A stretch of DNA of 32,838 nt from contig CAISBR010000145.1 of the NCBI GenBank assembly GCA_903883645.1, positions 1 to 32,838 on the forward strand. The letters are read 5' to 3'. Both the position numbers and the translations under genes were made by a program. Shown here one piece after another: positions 8,243-16,226 of this stretch. Position 1 is the first letter of the stretch. Each line of letters starts with the position of its first letter. Origin of the DNA: an uncultured Myxococcales bacterium. Lineage in GTDB: Bacteria > Myxococcota_A > UBA9042. The notes beneath the pieces are model-generated. The model worked only from the letters and a program-made list of their open reading frames with translations, did no database searches and was not told where the DNA came from.

Positions 8243-9589
8243 CTAGTGCTTTTGGGCCGTAAACGTAAAATTCCCGGTCTTGCCTGGGCTGTGCGGAATG
8301 CTCAACACCGCGGTGATTTCGTTGGGCAGGCCCGCACCATCGAAGTCGTAGGTGACGTAGAGCGGCGCCGAGTGATGGGCGGCAATCCAAAGAGCCCCAT
8401 TAAAATTGAAATTCATGGCCAGCAAGCCCGGCGCAAACGGCCGCGCCGAAAACTGGATGTGCGGCGAGCCAAAACTGGCAAACCCGCCGACCAGCACCCC
8501 TTGCGCGCACACGTTGTACACATCGAGCCGAAGACCGCCGCTGCCCGCTAGGTCGATCCAGGGCGGGGCGCTCAGGTCCAAGGGGTCGCCCTGGGCGATG
8601 CGCAAGCAGCCGGTGTGCGCCGTGGTCGGGCTCGCGTCGATAGACCAGCCGATGCCCAGCTCATCCAGGGGCGAAACCGTAGTATCGAGCTTGGGTTCGC
8701 CCTCGGTCGGGCAATACTCAACGTGCCATACTTGCTCCGTGTGCGCGTCGAGCAGCCAGCCTGCGGGCAGGGCGACCGCGTCGGCGTGCCCCTCGATCAC
8801 CGTATCGGCGGCCTTATTCGTCTGCAGCAGCGTGCTGCTACCCAAGGTCGTGCGCACCGCAAAACTAGGCCTGCCATGATGTACTTGCAACCCTGCGAGC
8901 GGCGCGTGCCCGGTGCCCAGGTTCACGGCGTGCACGAACGCATCGGCGCAAGGGCCGTCGGCGCGCGGTACCAGCTGCAGCGGACCCTGGGGCCAGTACT
9001 GCACTGTGCTGGGTACATCCACAAATTTCACCGTTAGATTGCGGCTATACGTGGTCCAATCTGCGCTTGCCTGCAGGCTGAACTGCAGCTGCGTGTCGTG
9101 CAGTGGGCCGTCAAATAGGCGCGAAATACGGAATAGCAGTTCAGAGTCTTTGGCCCACGCCCCGCTGTTCTCTGGGCACGCTGCCAGCGCCGGCGAGGAC
9201 AGTAAGATTCTAAAATTCATAGCAAACCAATAATTGCCAGAGAAGTGGGCTTTCGCCTCGCACACGGCCGGCGCATCGACCAGCAGTGGCTCGATGGTCC
9301 ACCCTTTCGCATCATCTGGCCCTGGATGCCGCACCAGCCCGTACACCAACACCGGCTCGCCAAACGGCAATTTGCTCACATTAAGCGTAATTACCGCCTT
9401 GTCGGCCGGCGCCTTGCCCGCTACAAACAGCTCTAAGGGCAGCGGATTCGCCGCACCTTCACTCGTGCTGCACTGCCACGGCGGCACCGGCGGTGGGTCC
9501 TCGCTAAACTGCGCCGATGGCCCCGTAATCCCGTCGCACGCCGCCAGAATTAGCAAGCAAAGCAGCCATTTTATCCCGTCTTGCCTCAT
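8243..9589 (-). CDS. Lipoprotein of unknown family
   Basis: A 448-residue exported protein with signal sequence WLLCLLILAAC (good LAAC lipobox, Cys about residue 17). The remainder is rich in predicted beta strands (LRLDVYNVCAQGVLVGGF, PLYVTYDFDGAG) with scattered paired cysteines, suggesting Ig-like or jelly-roll domains; I recognise no family. Its ATG overlaps the TGA of the upstream Cys-module gene in an ATGA arrangement, and the AAGGGCGAGG ribosome site lies inside that gene, so the two are translationally coupled. This coupling suggests the products act together. A much longer in-frame extension upstream is a shadow of the neighbouring gene. Confidence 0.8.
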   Translation of the reverse strand: MRQDGIKWLLCLLILAACDGITGPSAQFSEDPPPVPPWQCSTSEGAANPLPLELFVAGKAPADKAVITLNVSKLPFGEPVLVYGLVRHPGPDDAKGWTIEPLLVDAPAVCEAKAHFSGNYWFAMNFRILLSSPALAACPENSGAWAKDSELLFRISRLFDGPLHDTQLQFSLQASADWTTYSRNLTVKFVDVPSTVQYWPQGPLQLVPRADGPCADAFVHAVNLGTGHAPLAGLQVHHGRPSFAVRTTLGSSTLLQTNKAADTVIEGHADAVALPAGWLLDAHTEQVWHVEYCPTEGEPKLDTTVSPLDELGIGWSIDASPTTAHTGCLRIAQGDPLDLSAPPWIDLAGSGGLRLDVYNVCAQGVLVGGFASFGSPHIQFSARPFAPGLLAMNFNFNGALWIAAHHSAPLYVTYDFDGAGLPNEITAVLSIPHSPGKTGNFTFTAQKH

Positions 9590-11421
9590 GGCGCCTCGCC
9601 CTTGCCGCCCACGCAGCGACCGCCCTCGGCGCGGCATTCGCCAAAGCTGCTGCACGCTTCGCTGCCGGCGCAGTCTTGGTCGTCGTTGGCCCAGCATGTC
9701 TCGCCGCGCAAGTGGCAAAGCCCTTCGTTTTGGCATGGTTGCGACCTTTGGCAGTCGCCGTCGCTGGCCAGCCGGCAGCGGCCTGCCACGGGGGTGCAGC
9801 GGCCGAGCAGGCGGCAGCCGGCGGTGGCGGTGCAGTTGTCGCCGCGGGCCACGCAGCGGCCGTTGTCGGCAGTGCACGCGCCGTTTTCTTTGCAGCTAGA
9901 AGAGGTTGCGCAATCGGCAGTGCCGCCCGTGACGCACGCGCCTTGGCTCGCGGTGCAGCGGCCCCAGCGCGCGCAAACCGCACTTTGCCCGCAGTCGGCG
10001 CGGCTGAGGGCCACGCATGTGCCGGATCGTACGCTGCATTGGCCGAACATCGCGCAGCTGGCGCCAAACAGGCAGCGCGCGCTGTCGTTGCGCAGGCCGC
10101 GCAAGTGGGGCGCCTCGCTGTCGACCGGCATGTCGCGGCTGACCCGCAGCAGCTTGACGGCACTGGCCGCACCGCCGCCGCCGCCGCGCTTGGGCCAGTA
10201 CCACGCCGACCAAACTAGCCCGTAATTAGGCACATAGCAGGCCTCGCTGACCCGGTCGGTGGCGTGCAGGGTGCAGGTGGCGCTCACCGTGGCGTCGCCG
10301 ATGCGGAATTTGCGCGGCAAAGCGGCGCTGGCGCCCAAGTCGATAAACCGCGAACTTGCCGCCGAAGTCTTGGCCGGTACAAGCAATTCGGCCCGTGCGC
10401 CACTGGGCCGGCTCTCGCCGGGGCACGCGGGCATGCGCCAGATGCCCTCGGGGCGCACCACATAGCAGCCGCTGCGCCAAGTGGGTGGGCTGCTGCTTGG
10501 TAATTCCGGTTCACAATTCAGATGATACCAGGTCTCGTCGCCCGCTTGCGTCACCTCGTCGGCCATGCACACGCTGGTCAGCGGCGCCGTAGCCCCGGGG
10601 CCGGTCGCCTTGGTCCCCAGCTCAAAAAGCGTACCGGGCTGCAGTACTTGCGCCATTTGCTCCGGCGTCGCGGTCTCGGCTGCCGTGAGCACCTCGGCCA
10701 CATAGGGGGCAGTTTCGCCGGCAATCGCCACACTAAAGTCGACTTGTACCGCTAGGCCCACCTGCCACACGCGCGCGCCGTGGTCCGTTTCGCCCAGCTG
10801 TCGCACTTGCAGTAGGGCAGAAACATGCGAATATCCGGCAGAAAGCGCCACCTCTGGGCCTGAGCCAACGGTGGTACTGCTCCAGCCTAGGTCGCCCGCC
10901 AGTCGCCAACTCGCCAGCGTTTGCCGCGTGCCGACCGTTAACCCCGCGAGATCCCTGCTGTCAACCAGGGGCCCGCCGTCGCGCAGCCGGGCTCGCACGT
11001 GCACGTCGGCCGTGCCCACTTGCAGCCACAGCGGCAGGCGCACAGCCGTGTCGTTGCGACCAACGGGCAGCAAGCCCAGGCCAAGCCCGCCCGCCGCATA
11101 GCGACTGTACACCTCGGTCATCAGCCGCGCGTAGTGGTGGTCGGTGGGCTGCGACGCCAGGTCCAGACGCAACCCGGCATCCATGCTAGCGAAACGCGCC
11201 CGCGCCCGCAGCCCCCAGGCGCTGTCGGTGGGCACTGGGCTGTGGTCGTCGTGCCAGTAAAGGGGCGAATGCTGCGCGGCCATACCCAGCGTAGCCAGCT
11301 CGGCGGTGGCAAAGAGCACATCCTCGTCGCGGCCCAGTGCCGGCTCGGCGAGGCCCAGCGCAGTGAGCCCCAGCGCAGTGAGCATCGCGGCCAGTAGCCA
11401 GCCTTTGCTCTTCTGCGTCAT
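9586..11421 (-). CDS. Exported barrel-like protein with six cysteine modules
   Basis: A 611-residue protein with a signal peptide (MTQKSKGW then AAMLTALGLTALGLAEPALG). Residues of roughly 30-230 alternate polar and hydrophobic residues in short strands (GLRARARF, ALSAGYSHVSALLQVRQL), as in an outer-membrane beta barrel. A middle region holds cysteine pairs (WYHLNC, SGCYVV). From about residue 446 to the end run six modules of 26-27 residues, each with four cysteines in C-x5-C-x6-C-x7/8-C spacing, about two dozen cysteines in all. GCGAGG precedes the ATG. I know cysteine modules of this kind from myxobacterial surface proteins but not this architecture. The barrel assignment is by eye. Confidence 0.78.
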   Translation of the reverse strand: MTQKSKGWLLAAMLTALGLTALGLAEPALGRDEDVLFATAELATLGMAAQHSPLYWHDDHSPVPTDSAWGLRARARFASMDAGLRLDLASQPTDHHYARLMTEVYSRYAAGGLGLGLLPVGRNDTAVRLPLWLQVGTADVHVRARLRDGGPLVDSRDLAGLTVGTRQTLASWRLAGDLGWSSTTVGSGPEVALSAGYSHVSALLQVRQLGETDHGARVWQVGLAVQVDFSVAIAGETAPYVAEVLTAAETATPEQMAQVLQPGTLFELGTKATGPGATAPLTSVCMADEVTQAGDETWYHLNCEPELPSSSPPTWRSGCYVVRPEGIWRMPACPGESRPSGARAELLVPAKTSAASSRFIDLGASAALPRKFRIGDATVSATCTLHATDRVSEACYVPNYGLVWSAWYWPKRGGGGGAASAVKLLRVSRDMPVDSEAPHLRGLRNDSARCLFGASCAMFGQCSVRSGTCVALSRADCGQSAVCARWGRCTASQGACVTGGTADCATSSSCKENGACTADNGRCVARGDNCTATAGCRLLGRCTPVAGRCRLASDGDCQRSQPCQNEGLCHLRGETCWANDDQDCAGSEACSSFGECRAEGGRCVGGKGEAP

Positions 11422-11529
11422 CGGCGGCCTCGCTTGCCGCACCCGCGCGGTTTCGCTGAGCCCGACAATGCCGCCAAGCCGCCGTTCGGTCAAGGGCTTT
11501 TTGCAGGTGCGGTGCAGATGCGCAGGGCG

Positions 11530-12132
11530 CTAGGGCTTGGCGCCGCCATCGATCCACGCCTGTATGCTCGCGAGCTGCTCCGCGGTCAGCGGTACGGAGG
11601 GCATGACCTCAAAACCGATGGGCATGCGACTGCCTTCGCACGGCGTTTGCTGAGTAATCTTCTGGTACAAGTAGCTCTGCGCCGACTTGCCGGGCACCAC
11701 CAGCGTGCCGCCACAGGTCTCGTTGGCGGGCTGACCGACGAGCTTGCTGTAAGCGACATCGGTCGTTAGCGGCAGCTTGGCATAGCCGGGCAGGCCCAGG
11801 GCGTCAGCGCGGTGACAGGTAACGCAGCGCTGCTCAAAGATCGCCGTCACCTCCAAGAAAGCTGGGGTTTTCGCCGTATCGGTACTCGCACTATCGGCGG
11901 TGCCCGTATCCGCGGTGCCAGTGTCGCTCGTGCCAGTGTCGCTCGTGCCAGTGTCGCTCGTGGCCGTGTCCGTGCTGGCCGTGTCCGTGCTGGCTGTATC
12001 GCTGCCGCTGTCCGTGGCGAGCCCGTCCCAAGCGCCGGCGGGGATGGTGGTCGTGCCGGCCGAGCAGCCCGTGGCGACTAGGCAAAGTGCGGTGGCGTGG
12101 GGCAGGGTGCGGCGTAGAATGCGGGTGAACAT
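11530..12132 (-). CDS. Cytochrome c-like lipoprotein
   Basis: A 200-residue protein. Its lipoprotein signal ends at Cys23 (LVATGC), and residues 38-88 are a Ser/Asp/Thr linker made from a short repeat. A C-terminal cytochrome c-like domain carries one haem-binding CVTCH (Cys103, Cys106, His107) and SRMP, with Met170 as likely sixth ligand. Two further cysteines (140 and 165) could form a disulfide. The domain resembles the single-haem 'planctomycete-type' cytochrome c modules common in Myxococcota. It presumably transfers electrons at the outside of the cell, tethered by a long flexible linker. It lies 108 bases upstream of the Cys-module gene on the same strand and may head the cluster; GGAG precedes its ATG. 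Confidence 0.85.
   Translation of the reverse strand: MFTRILRRTLPHATALCLVATGCSAGTTTIPAGAWDGLATDSGSDTASTDTASTDTATSDTGTSDTGTSDTGTADTGTADSASTDTAKTPAFLEVTAIFEQRCVTCHRADALGLPGYAKLPLTTDVAYSKLVGQPANETCGGTLVVPGKSAQSYLYQKITQQTPCEGSRMPIGFEVMPSVPLTAEQLASIQAWIDGGAKP
11915..12004. repeat. 15-bp tandem repeat x6 (linker minisatellite)
   Basis: Six consecutive 15-base units lie in the linker of the cytochrome c-like lipoprotein gene. The first three (11915-11959) are identical (gtgccagtgtcgctc on the plus strand) and the last three are diverged. They encode five-residue (S/T)DT(G/A)T repeats. Because the unit is a multiple of three, copy-number change alters tether length without frameshift. Confidence 0.85.
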
Positions 12133-12683
12133 GCAGGGCTCCGTGGGGCACCCGAGGGTGCGCTTGGCGCGCAGGATAGCGGGGGCGGCGATTGCGCGTC
12201 TAGCTGTGGGCGGGCAAGACCTTGATTTGGCGCGGTGGTTGCGCTTGGGCGCCCCGGGCCGGCGGCGGGCCGGCAAAGGTCCATGTATTTCCTAGTTAAC
12301 CTAGACAAGGCGCTGGGGTAGCCGGCGCCGCCTACGAATCGCGCCCAAGGACGCGCCATGCCGGACGACCTCAGCGATTCGCGGCAGTCGTTGGCCAATC
12401 TGCTTTGGCATCGCCTGGCGGGCAAGCGGTTGCGGCATCGGCCATGACCTGGATCGTGCCAAGACTCTTCCGCACCATAGTGGCAGGGGGTCGCTGAACG
12501 GGTTCGGAGCGGAAGTCGCCCGCACCGAGCCGTTTGCAATTGCTACTAGATATTTAGATTCATGAAGCTTAACTAGCAAGTTATGTATATGTGTGTTTGT
12601 GAAAGTTCGAATTCTTCGTGGTCATTTCGCCGCAGAGTTTGTTACGCTGGGCACAGCCAAAGTCGGGCGCCGGCAAACCCAAC
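12133..12683. other. Divergent intergenic region
   Basis: About 550 bases separate the minus-strand cytochrome-like lipoprotein gene from the plus-strand beta-lactamase-like gene. I see no convincing gene here. The left 400 bases are GC-rich like the genes; 12535-12610 is clearly AT-rich and is the likely promoter area for the plus-strand gene, although no well-spaced -35/-10 pair stands out. A short inverted pair (ctagttaa at 12292, ttaactag near 12569) is probably chance. Confidence 0.5.
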
Positions 12684-13643
12684 ATGCACCGCGATTCTGC
12701 AAGCCCTTTGCACACACACCGTGGCCCCACTCGTCGCAATCCAGGCCGGATTGCTCTGGCCATTTCACTGATATTGCTGGGATTTTTTCTACGTCCGCTG
12801 TTTGAACCCGCCGCGGCTGTGGACCGCCATGCCCCGCAGGCGCACCCAGCCAATGTAGTGGGCGACCTGCAGCGGGAGGTGCAAGCCATCGCCACCCGCC
12901 GCCTCGCGACCGGCATGGCGCAGGTGGCAGTGGTCTACCAGAACCTGAGCACTGGCGAGGAGTTTCAGCTGGGCGATAAGCTTTTGTTTAACCCGGCCAG
13001 CATGCTCAAGCTGCCGGCGGCGGTGGCGTGGCTTCGCTACGTCGAGCGGCAACCCCAGGCGCGGGCGCAGCTTTTACGATTTACCATGACGGCGGTGCGC
13101 GAGTCCTACACCGACCCGCACGCCTTGCAAGTCGGTCAGAGCTACATGCCCACTGATATGCTCGAGCGCATGATTCGCTGGTCGCGCAACGACGCAAAGG
13201 CCTTGCTGGTCAGCGCACTACCGCCCCACGCCCTGGCCGAGACGTACGAGCTGTTGGGCCTAAACCCCGAGCAAGCCGTCATGCAAGACGACCCGGCGGT
13301 TACCGTGGGCCAGATGGCGGGGCTGTTCACGGCGCTGCAAGCCGGCCGGGTGCTCGAACCCAAGGATACCAGTTATCTTCTCGATATGCTTGCGCAAACC
13401 GACTTCGAGTACGGGCTGCGCGCCGGGTTGCCGCCCCAGACGCGGCTGGCGCACAAGTGGGGGCGGCGGGTCCACCTCGACGGGCCCAAGAACGAGCGGG
13501 TGCAGTTGCACGATTGCGGCATTGTCGAGCGGTCGGGCGCGCCATTCCTGCTGTGCGTCATGACCCGTGGCGACAGCGACAGTGAGTGCCGAGCGACTAT
13601 CGCCGAAATTGCAGCGGCGGCGTGGAATTGGCCGGCGCTCTAG
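12684..13643 (+). CDS. Membrane-anchored beta-lactamase/transpeptidase-like serine hydrolase
   Basis: A 319-residue protein with an N-terminal membrane segment (residues about 23-40, IALAISLILLGFFL) followed by a periplasmic domain of the class A beta-lactamase fold. The SxxK motif is SMLK (Ser106, Lys109). The SDN position reads SRN (167-169) inside MIRWSRNDAKALL, and the KTG position reads KWG (258-260). The missing Asp and Thr argue against efficient beta-lactam hydrolysis; family members of this kind are often of unknown enzymology. The start is uncertain: ATG at 12684 lacks a clear ribosome site, and GTG at 12618 is in frame. It is followed by an outer-membrane-type gene on the same strand 102 bases on. 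Confidence 0.75.
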   Translation: MHRDSASPLHTHRGPTRRNPGRIALAISLILLGFFLRPLFEPAAAVDRHAPQAHPANVVGDLQREVQAIATRRLATGMAQVAVVYQNLSTGEEFQLGDKLLFNPASMLKLPAAVAWLRYVERQPQARAQLLRFTMTAVRESYTDPHALQVGQSYMPTDMLERMIRWSRNDAKALLVSALPPHALAETYELLGLNPEQAVMQDDPAVTVGQMAGLFTALQAGRVLEPKDTSYLLDMLAQTDFEYGLRAGLPPQTRLAHKWGRRVHLDGPKNERVQLHDCGIVERSGAPFLLCVMTRGDSDSECRATIAEIAAAAWNWPAL

Positions 13644-13745
13644 GTCGGCGACAAAGCCGTGGCACACCTGCGCCGCACCGACTTGCCGGCGGCCCCCAGT
13701 CTCCGTAGGGTGCAGCAGCGGCTTGTGCCGAATCTGCGGAGCAGC

Positions 13746-14435
13746 ATGAACCTTCTCGCCAAGCTGACCCCCCTGGGGCATCGCGTTTTTGCGCCGATTC
13801 TGCTGTCTATCGCCCTGTGCGTGCCGGTGCGCGCCATGGCCGACGACGTTGCCGACGAGCCGCCACCGCCCACAGTTCCCAGTTTTGTGCACCGTCCGAT
13901 CGCGATTGGGTTTGAAGGCGGTATGGGCGCCCCCACAGGATTCTTCGGCATGACGCTGGGTTACACGCTGCCACACCAGCCGTGGGTCGTCGAGGTCGGT
14001 GGCGGTTTGGGCTCGACCGGTATGCAAATCGCGGCACAAGCTAAGTATTACATGCCCATTCTCGGCTCCACGCGGCACTCGCTCACGCTGCAGGCGGGGC
14101 CGTCGCTGGGCTTGATTGGCAAGCCGGTGGGCTTTGCGGTGCCGCATAAAGACGGCATTTTGGTAGGCGACTCCGACCTTTACTACGTGTTGTGGCTGCA
14201 CGCCGGCGTTGGTTGGGAGGTGCGCTGGCATTGGGGCGGCTTTGTGCGGGTGGCCCTGGGCGCGATGCTCAACGTGGCCAACAACCAAGAGCCGCTGTGC
14301 CGCAACGTCGATACCATCGCGGTCGATGCGCCCGGCGCCGGCAGTTGCGGCTCGATGCACATTGCCCTTGGGCCCGAGGTGGCGCGTCGCCTGGTGCTGC
14401 CGTGGCTGTCGTTCGCCTACGGTTGGTCGTTCTAG
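13746..14435 (+). CDS. Outer-membrane beta-barrel-type protein
   Basis: A 229-residue protein with a cleavable signal peptide (FAPILLSIALCVPVRAMAD) and a mature part of alternating strands with Gly and aromatic residues (IAIGFEGGMGA, GMTLGYTLP, WLHAGVGWEVRWHWGGFVRVALGAML). It ends SFAYGWSF; a C-terminal Phe is the usual assembly signal of outer-membrane barrels. CGGAG lies about 6 bases before the ATG. It probably forms a small eight- to ten-strand barrel. No specific family is recognised. It is preceded by the beta-lactamase-like gene and followed 100 bases on by a lipoprotein gene, all on the plus strand. Confidence 0.75.
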   Translation: MNLLAKLTPLGHRVFAPILLSIALCVPVRAMADDVADEPPPPTVPSFVHRPIAIGFEGGMGAPTGFFGMTLGYTLPHQPWVVEVGGGLGSTGMQIAAQAKYYMPILGSTRHSLTLQAGPSLGLIGKPVGFAVPHKDGILVGDSDLYYVLWLHAGVGWEVRWHWGGFVRVALGAMLNVANNQEPLCRNVDTIAVDAPGAGSCGSMHIALGPEVARRLVLPWLSFAYGWSF

Positions 14436-14535
14436 GCCCGCTATCTGCAGAATTAGCAGGCGTTTTGCGTATTCCCTTTGCTTCGCGCCTGCGGTACACA
14501 GGCGGCCCGGGTCTGACCCGTGGACCAAGGCCAAC

Positions 14536-15219
14536 ATGCTGCTCTCGCGTCAAAGTATTGTCTTAACACTACTTTTGTTCACCGTCGCCGGGTGTAGTAC
14601 CGCAGGCAGCAGTGGCACGACCGCGATAACCAGTGTAGATACAAGCACTAGCGACGACTCCGCCCACCTAGCCGAAGTGGTCGAACCCGACGACGGCCCG
14701 CCGACTCGCCAGGCGTGTACGTCGAAGCTGGGCTCAGCACTTACCAGTGCTCACGGGCGCTTAGACGGCTTCTTGGTGGCCATTGTGCCGCCCACCTACA
14801 AGGGCTGCAACGCCGATACCGATCACCTGCACCTGCAAGTGCAGAACCATGGGGCCGTGTACGACATCGCGGTCAATGTGGGCGGCGGCTCGGGCGTGCT
14901 GTACGAAGCCCGCGATTTACCTGCGGTTGGCACGGCGTGGAGCGAGGGCTGGCACCCCAATGCCCAGCTCGACTACCCCGCCATGCTCGCCCAGCATTTT
15001 GGCGATTTCGCCCCGCTCGACAAGACCAAGCTGGTCGCCGCGCTGCAGGTCGAGCTTAAAGATGCCAATCATATTAGTATCTTTGCTACGGGGTATGGCC
15101 ACGACGGCGCCCACCTGGTGCACCGCAACGGCTACGGCTACGACGGCGCCATCTTGGTGCGGCCGCTGTCGGGCACGCCGCGCTACCTGCTCTTCTGCTT
15201 TCCAGACCAAGTGTTCTAG
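14536..15219 (+). CDS. Lipoprotein, distantly YukJ/DUF2278-like
   Basis: A 227-residue lipoprotein with a standard signal (LTLLLFTVAGC, Cys20) and an acidic Ser/Thr/Asp linker to about residue 55. The domain has DTDHLHLQVQ, YDIAVNV, then LDYPAML, and near the end GAHLVHRNGYGYDGAILV followed by YLLFCFPDQ. The order of these motifs recalls the YukJ/DUF2278 family (beta domain with AVNV, LDY, an HxxHxN-like site and DGA then FQ/Q), but the similarity is judged by eye. AAGG precedes the start. The last four bases CTAG also contain the stop codon of the convergent pseudouridine synthase gene. Confidence 0.65.
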   Translation: MLLSRQSIVLTLLLFTVAGCSTAGSSGTTAITSVDTSTSDDSAHLAEVVEPDDGPPTRQACTSKLGSALTSAHGRLDGFLVAIVPPTYKGCNADTDHLHLQVQNHGAVYDIAVNVGGGSGVLYEARDLPAVGTAWSEGWHPNAQLDYPAMLAQHFGDFAPLDKTKLVAALQVELKDANHISIFATGYGHDGAHLVHRNGYGYDGAILVRPLSGTPRYLLFCFPDQVF

Positions 15220-16109
15220 GCCAAGACTAGCGTTCGCCGGCTCGCAAACTGCCGCGCGCGGCCAGTCAGCGGGTCAGCAAATTCAAGCGTTTTCGCGAGC
15301 AGTTGCAGCGGCTGGTCCCAGCGTTCTGCCGCACTTTCGGGCAAAAGCGCGGGGTACAACGGATCGCCGCGAATCGGCAGCCCCAGCACACTCATGTGCA
15401 CCCGTAGCTGGTGCTTGCGCCCGGTCAGCGGCTCAAGCTGATACAGACCTTCGCCATTGTTTTCGCTTAGAAGCGTGATGTGCGTCTCGGCATTGGCCGG
15501 GCCCGGCACCTCGGCCATGCAAAAAAACGGCTCGCCCGCCACCAGTCGACTGCGGTAGACCAGCGGCAAGTTAAGTTGGGGGCTATAGGGCGCAATCGCA
15601 TGATACACTTTGCGAATCGCCCGCTGTCGAAACAGGTCGGTGTACGCCCCTCGGCTCGACGCGCGCACGCTGAACAGCACCAAGCCCGCCGTCAGCCGGT
15701 CGAGCCGGTGCAGCGGCGTCAGCTCGGCCAGCCCCGTGCGTTCGCGCAACCGTACCAGCAGCGTCTCGCGCAAGAAGCGCCCGGCCGGCACCACTGCCAA
15801 GAAATGCGGCTTGTCGACCACCAGCAAGTGCTCGTCTTGGTGCAGGATTTCTTCGGTAAACGGCACTGCTGGCTCGTCGGCCACTTCGCGGTAGTACCAA
15901 AGCGCGCTGCCGGCCGGGTAGTGCATGTCCCAGTCCAGTCGCTGCCCCGCGCCATCTACGGCCCGCCGCTGAGCAAAGCGCTCGCGCCAAGTATCCTCGC
16001 TAATCCCATAGAACTGTTGCAGAAGGTAGTCGCCGAGCCGCAGCCACGGCCCCGACGGCAGCTGCTGGCAGCACGGGTCTAGGTGATTGTGACGCGGCAG
16101 CGGGGGCAT
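15216..16109 (-). CDS. RluA-family RNA pseudouridine synthase
   Basis: A 297-residue cytoplasmic enzyme that isomerises uridine to pseudouridine in rRNA or tRNA. The catalytic Asp137 lies in HRLDRLTAG. Other family marks are LLVVDKPHFLAVVP, RKVYHAI and the C-terminal TGRKHQLRVHMSVLGLPIRGDPLY. An N-terminal region of about 85 residues is S4-like in position (LGDYLLQQFYGISEDTWRERF). The target nucleotide cannot be told from sequence, so no gene symbol is given. Start at 16109 has GGAG upstream. It is divergent from the thiolase gene (117 bases between starts) and convergent with the preceding lipoprotein gene, sharing CTAG at the stops. Confidence 0.92.
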   Translation of the reverse strand: MPPLPRHNHLDPCCQQLPSGPWLRLGDYLLQQFYGISEDTWRERFAQRRAVDGAGQRLDWDMHYPAGSALWYYREVADEPAVPFTEEILHQDEHLLVVDKPHFLAVVPAGRFLRETLLVRLRERTGLAELTPLHRLDRLTAGLVLFSVRASSRGAYTDLFRQRAIRKVYHAIAPYSPQLNLPLVYRSRLVAGEPFFCMAEVPGPANAETHITLLSENNGEGLYQLEPLTGRKHQLRVHMSVLGLPIRGDPLYPALLPESAAERWDQPLQLLAKTLEFADPLTGRARQFASRRTLVLA

Positions 16110-16226
16110 ACGGGCTCCAATGGCCGGCACCTTGCCGCCGCTACGGGTGGCCGTCAAGGGCTGGTCTCGCGTGTCCAAATGGGTCAGGTGCTTGGCGCCC
16201 ACCCCGCAATGTGGGAGCATGCCGCC

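Noticed and set aside
11880..12010. CRISPR-like array
   Set aside because: The 15-base units abut with no spacers and lie in frame within a lipoprotein linker.
12301..12579. A 92-residue minus-strand protein in the divergent intergenic region
   Set aside because: No ribosome site, no motif, and the start lies in AT-rich promoter-like sequence; it probably occurs by chance.
14445..14466. Terminator after the outer-membrane-type gene
   Set aside because: Only a 4-bp stem with a 7-base loop before TTTT; too weak to call.
13260..14537. A 425-residue minus-strand gene
   Set aside because: It covers two plus-strand genes with recognisable motifs, signal peptides and ribosome sites, and has no recognisable domain itself.
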